From Elusimicrobiales bacterium (GTDB lineage: Bacteria > Elusimicrobiota > Elusimicrobia > Elusimicrobiales > Elusimicrobiaceae): DNA of 9,530 nt. A program made the translations under genes and the position numbers. Below the pieces are notes generated by a model. The model had not been told where the DNA came from and did no database searches. It saw only the letters and a program-made list of their open reading frames with translations. Shown one piece after another: positions 6,459-9,530 of this stretch. Position 1 is the stretch's first letter, and each line of letters opens with the position of its first letter. Location of the stretch: contig JAUNWB010000030.1 of the NCBI GenBank assembly GCA_030540535.1, forward strand, positions 1-9,530, written 5' to 3'.

Positions 6459-7370
6459 CTACAGGGGCATTTTAAAATCTTTGCCCAGGATGATGCGCGT
6501 ATCGCAAATTACGTTAGGGGCGGCTCCGGTGCGTATTTCGCCGTTGATGCCCACGGCCCGGCCCAGTTGTTTGACCTGTACCAGGCGGCCGCTGTAGTCT
6601 TCCAGCCAGGAGGAGTTTTGGGTGGAGGGGTAGTTGTCGTATTGCAAAACGTCTACGCGCAGCTGGCCTTTTTCGTTTTGGTCGCGCAGGTATTGCGTCA
6701 GTTCCAGGGCCAGCCCTTTGCGGCCGGAGGCATTTAGCACTTCTACGATAATCGGCCGGTCTTTAAGGGCCAGGGGGGCCATGTCCGCCACGTCGGGCAC
6801 GATGGCGGGTACGGGTTCGGGTTTGCGGGAAGCGCGTTTTTTGCGCGCGGGGAAGGTGACTGCGAAGTCGCTCGGCTCCAGCTGGGTGAGTTCCATGGAT
6901 AAAAGCGCAAACTCGGCGGGGGACAAATTGGTGCGCCGGTTATGCCAGGCGGATAAATAATTCCACCCCGCGCGCGCGGCCAAAAAAGGATTGTGCCGCC
7001 AGGAAGACAAGGCGTGTTTAAAGCCGTTCCAAAAGGTTTCCCGTTCGGTGTCGGCGGGTTCAAAAAATTTGGGATTTTGGACGGCTATATTTTCCGCTTC
7101 CAATAATTTTTGGGTGCGTTCGAGCGGACTTTTTTGATTTAATTTGTCGTTTAACACGCGCACGGACGCTTTGCGCGTTTGGGGATTATAAGAAACGAAC
7201 ATGGCGGGTTTGGTCAGCAACGTCACTTGTACGGGGGCCTTCTTATCGCCCGCCAAATTGGAGGCCAGGGGAGAGGCAAACTGCGCGCAGGCGGCCCAGG
7301 CCGTCGCGCCCAGCAAAACAAGGAGCAGTATCCTCCCGGTTATTTTTCTTGTTTGATGAGATGATTCCAT
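6459..7370 (-). CDS. Membrane-anchored LytR C-terminal-domain protein, possibly a degenerate LCP protein
   Basis: The protein is 303 aa. Residues 1-12 are basic and polar, and 13-29 form a hydrophobic signal anchor, so the rest should lie outside the inner membrane. Residues 207-299 match the LytR_C domain: IIVEVLNASGRKGLALELTQ, then a divergent strand, VQVKQLGRAVG, and a final IILGKDF. In LCP (LytR-CpsA-Psr) enzymes, which attach glycopolymers to peptidoglycan, this domain follows a catalytic core. Here only about 150 residues sit between. They contain pieces that read like LCP edges (MFVSYNPQTRKASV near 57-70; RRTNLSPAEFALLSMEL at 145-161), but the Asp/Arg-rich catalytic centre is not visible. 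Residues 176-195 are a basic, Pro-rich linker. The gene overlaps the end of nadD-yqeK by 31 bp and has GGGGA 7 nt before its ATG, implying co-expression. LytR_C is a confident call; LCP ancestry is inference from weak similarity and position. Function unknown. Confidence 0.8.
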   Translation of the reverse strand: MESSHQTRKITGRILLLVLLGATAWAACAQFASPLASNLAGDKKAPVQVTLLTKPAMFVSYNPQTRKASVRVLNDKLNQKSPLERTQKLLEAENIAVQNPKFFEPADTERETFWNGFKHALSSWRHNPFLAARAGWNYLSAWHNRRTNLSPAEFALLSMELTQLEPSDFAVTFPARKKRASRKPEPVPAIVPDVADMAPLALKDRPIIVEVLNASGRKGLALELTQYLRDQNEKGQLRVDVLQYDNYPSTQNSSWLEDYSGRLVQVKQLGRAVGINGEIRTGAAPNVICDTRIILGKDFKMPL

Positions 7371-8470
7371 AAGTCAATCCCCAAAGGGCACAGCCATTTT
7401 TGCGAGTCGATGGTAAACAAAAGTTTGCGGTTGGCCGCGTACAAAAGCGCCTTGTCCAGGTCCTGCAGGGCCAGGTTGCGGATGACGAACGCGTCTTTAT
7501 ATTTGCGGTCTTTGGACGAAATGTCCGCCACGAATAAAATTTTGGAAAGCGTACTCATCTGCAGGCTTCCCAGGGTGTGTTCGGCGATGGCGGAGAGTAC
7601 GTCTTTGTCTTTTACGCCAAAGCGGTTTTTGGCCAGCCAGCACGATACAAAGCTGTGCAGGAGGGCCGGCTCCTGTTTGCAGATGTCTTCAAAAAACGGC
7701 ACTTTGATTTTATGCTTTTTGCAAAACGCGACGAGTTCCGGGCCCGAAAAACCTTTCCCGGCGTCGTGCAGGATGCCCGCGCGGACGGCGGATTCCACGT
7801 TTACGTCGTAAATATCGCTTAACGCGGCGGCCATTTCGGCCACGTTTTTAGAGTGCAGGTAGCGGTTGGTTTTCAAATGTGCTTTGAGCCAGTCGTGTAC
7901 TTCGAGTCCGTAGAGTTTGTTCTGGCGGATGGTGGGCGCGATGGACGCGGGCACCGTATCCGGCACGTCCCCGCACGCCAAAATGTGCGCGCGCACGCGG
8001 CTGGACGAAAGTTTGGGGAAGAAGCCGGGTAAAAACACGTGGCGGAATTTGGCGGGTTTTTCGTCGTACCCTTTGCGTTTGCCGGCCACCACGACGGCGT
8101 TTTTAAAAATAAAATCGGGGTTTTTCCAGTTATGCAAATCGTTCAGGCAGTCGGTGCCCACCAAAAGGTAAATTTCGGGGTCTTTATATAATTTTTTAAG
8201 GTATTGCACCAGCTGGTATGTGTAGGTTTTGCCGCCTTGTTTGAGTTCGTAATCGTCAAACACCACGTTTTTGCCGATGCCTTTAAACGCCTGTTTGAGC
8301 ATTTTCATGCGCAGGCGGAAAGGCGTGGGCGACTTGGCCTTAAACGGGGAGTGGTACGCCGGCACGATGTGCGCGGCGTCCGGCGCGATTACTTTCATCG
8401 CGCGGCGGAACAGAGAAACATGGCCTTTGTGTACGGGGTCAAAACTGCCCCCAAAAACGAGAACTTTCAT
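7340..8470 (-). CDS. nadD: Fused nicotinate-nucleotide adenylyltransferase (NadD) and YqeK-type HD hydrolase
   Basis: The protein is 376 aa with two domains. Residues 1-~185 are NadD, which makes deamido-NAD from nicotinate mononucleotide and ATP. It carries the nucleotidyltransferase motif GGSFDPVHKGH (7-17), YEL...GKTYTY (74-85), LLVGTDCLNDLHNW (102-115) and the SSSRVR loop (155-160). Residues ~190-376 are a YqeK-like HD domain: RYLHSKNV with H206, GILHDAGKG with H235-D236, LLHSF with H272, AEHT with H298 and FVADISSKDRKY with D316. YqeK proteins hydrolyse diadenosine tetraphosphate symmetrically. In Firmicutes nadD and yqeK are usually separate neighbours; here they form one continuous frame. 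The ATG at 8470 has GAGGTG at 8473-8478 and follows the upstream stop by 9 nt. The 3' end overlaps the LytR_C gene. Both domain calls are secure; Ap4A activity is inferred from the family. Confidence 0.95.
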   Translation of the reverse strand: MKVLVFGGSFDPVHKGHVSLFRRAMKVIAPDAAHIVPAYHSPFKAKSPTPFRLRMKMLKQAFKGIGKNVVFDDYELKQGGKTYTYQLVQYLKKLYKDPEIYLLVGTDCLNDLHNWKNPDFIFKNAVVVAGKRKGYDEKPAKFRHVFLPGFFPKLSSSRVRAHILACGDVPDTVPASIAPTIRQNKLYGLEVHDWLKAHLKTNRYLHSKNVAEMAAALSDIYDVNVESAVRAGILHDAGKGFSGPELVAFCKKHKIKVPFFEDICKQEPALLHSFVSCWLAKNRFGVKDKDVLSAIAEHTLGSLQMSTLSKILFVADISSKDRKYKDAFVIRNLALQDLDKALLYAANRKLLFTIDSQKWLCPLGIDLWNHLIKQEK

Positions 8471-8472
8471 AA

Positions 8473-8478
8473 CACCTC
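8473..8478 (-). promoter_or_regulatory. Ribosome binding site of nadD-yqeK
   Basis: GAGGTG on the minus strand, just before the ATG at 8470 and inside the 9-nt gap after the preceding stop. The close spacing points to a shared transcript and translational coupling with the flavoprotein gene. Confidence 0.65.
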
Positions 8479-8479
8479 A

Positions 8480-9530
8480 TTATACAAGTTTTTTTGCGGT
8501 TTCCAAGCCTTGTAAAAGGGAAGTTTCCATAAAAGAATACTCCCATTTGCCATACCGCCCGGCGCACAAACAGCCGCGCCGCCCCAGGCGTGCGAGTATT
8601 TGTCGGACGGTTTTTGCGCGGTCTTTATCGTAAACGGCGTAGGCGTAGGGTAAAAATTGCCAAAAGGAAAACAACTTTTTATCGTGCTTGTCTATTATAC
8701 CTTTTTGAAGAAGGGCATTCCAAACGCGTTTTTCGGCGGTTTCGGTTTGCGGGTATTTGCCCGGTAATTCTATATAGTAGGAGCGGCAGCCCGCAGGCGC
8801 GTTTTGGGGCGCGAACGAGCTTTGCATTCCCACGCGGAAGAACGGGTCGGTTTCGTCTGGGCAGTAAATCCAGCTGAACGGCTCTTTTTTTGCGCCGCGC
8901 ACCGCCAAATTGAGAACGGTAACGGACTGGACGGTTAATTTTTCCGCCGCGCTCGTAAGCGCGGGTTCGTCCGCCAGTAACTTTAAAAACGCGGTCAGCG
9001 GGAGCGTATTTACCAGATAATCAAACGAAACGGTTTTCCCGTTAATAACGGCTGTTTTTTTGCGTAAATGAACGCGGGAAACGGGCGAACTCAGCCGCAG
9101 GTTATTAACGCGCGCGGCCAGTGCGTTTACTAACGCCTGGCAGCCGCCCGTTTGGGGATAATAAAAATAGGCGTTATAGCCGAATTTTTTGCGCGGCGGT
9201 TTTTGGGCGCTTTTTAAAATTTCATCCGGCGAGGGGAGCGGCACGAACGGGCCGCACCAGTCGGCGGTCATGTCTTCGGGCGCGCGGCCCCAGAGTTTTG
9301 TATTGTACGGGCGCATGAACGTTTCATACACGCCCGGGCCGAAAGCGCGCAGGCACCATTCTTTAAAATTTTTGGGAGCGGTTGTTTTTTTGTTTTGCGC
9401 GGCTTTTACAAGTCCGTCCACGCACGCTTGGCGTACGTCCGGCGGCAGGGCAAACAAATTGGCCTGAAAAGGGAACGGCACGCGCGCGGAACCCGTGTAA
9501 ATCCAGGCGTTGCGCGGCTGGCGGCGCAGG
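8480..9530 (-). CDS. FAD-dependent amine-oxidase / protoporphyrinogen-oxidase-like protein, C-terminal part
   Basis: Partial: the frame is open to the right edge, giving 349 residues plus stop. The N-terminal FAD-binding Rossmann motif would lie outside. The GTG at 9481 is internal, because the frame continues upstream (RNAWIYTGSARVPFPFQ) in a way typical of this family's R-x-W-[VI]-Y...YPFQ region. Further marks are an FKEWCLRAFGPGVYETFM-like helix followed by PYNTKLWG, FYYPQTGGCQALVNALAAR, a hydrophobic strand VSFDYLVNTLPL, and the C-terminal flavin-contacting pattern GRYGKWEYSFMETSLLQG. This pattern fits the NAD(P)/FAD-binding group often annotated as amine oxidase, protoporphyrinogen oxidase or UDP-galactopyranose-mutase-like. 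Many of these sit in polysaccharide or lipid-modification loci, so heme synthesis should not be assumed. Substrate unknown. It is directly followed by nadD-yqeK after 9 nt. Confidence 0.8.
   Translation of the reverse strand, partial: LRRQPRNAWIYTGSARVPFPFQANLFALPPDVRQACVDGLVKAAQNKKTTAPKNFKEWCLRAFGPGVYETFMRPYNTKLWGRAPEDMTADWCGPFVPLPSPDEILKSAQKPPRKKFGYNAYFYYPQTGGCQALVNALAARVNNLRLSSPVSRVHLRKKTAVINGKTVSFDYLVNTLPLTAFLKLLADEPALTSAAEKLTVQSVTVLNLAVRGAKKEPFSWIYCPDETDPFFRVGMQSSFAPQNAPAGCRSYYIELPGKYPQTETAEKRVWNALLQKGIIDKHDKKLFSFWQFLPYAYAVYDKDRAKTVRQILARLGRRGCLCAGRYGKWEYSFMETSLLQGLETAKKLV

Noticed and set aside
9479..9481. GTG as the start of the flavoprotein gene
   Set aside because: The frame stays open to the right edge and the upstream residues match the family, so the real start lies outside the window.

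Overview
All recognisable genes lie on the minus strand and are packed head to tail, like one long operon or two adjacent ones. Reading in the direction of transcription (right to left) they are: the C-terminal part of an FAD-dependent amine-oxidase-like protein (runs off the right edge), a fused nadD-yqeK gene, a membrane-anchored protein with a LytR C-terminal domain, rsfS, a short Lys/Ala/Thr-rich ORF with no ordinary start codon, argS, and a very large secreted alpha-2-macroglobulin-family protein (runs off the left edge). Open frames on the plus strand are shadows of these genes. No rRNA, tRNA, insertion sequence, CRISPR array or phage gene was seen.

Organism: the sequence is moderately GC-rich by eye. 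A large signal-peptide-bearing alpha-2-macroglobulin implies a periplasm, so a Gram-negative (diderm) bacterium. The order nadD, yqeK, LytR-type protein, rsfS resembles the order familiar from Firmicutes, but here nadD and yqeK are fused and the LytR-type protein has no obvious catalytic LCP core. This mix would fit a deep-branching diderm lineage such as Elusimicrobiota, but that is inference and not established from the window alone.

Layout: 8480-9530 is the partial flavoprotein. 7340-8470 is NAD biosynthesis fused to an HD-type nucleotide hydrolase. 6459-7370 is the LytR_C envelope protein, overlapping the preceding gene by 31 bp. 6058-6384 is the ribosome silencing factor RsfS. 5827-6057 is the histone-H1-like Lys-rich ORF. 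4228-5820 is arginyl-tRNA synthetase. 4129-4227 is a short spacer holding an 11-bp perfect inverted repeat. 1-4128 is the first 1376 residues of the alpha-2-macroglobulin-family protein. No gene-free stretch exceeds about 100 bases.

The central genes are housekeeping (NAD synthesis, ribosome dormancy, tRNA charging), and the last gene is a periplasmic protease trap or envelope-protection protein. The most unusual spot is 5827-6060. A clearly non-random Lys/Ala/Thr-rich frame lies immediately behind, and in frame with, the rsfS stop codon, with no ATG, GTG or TTG of its own.
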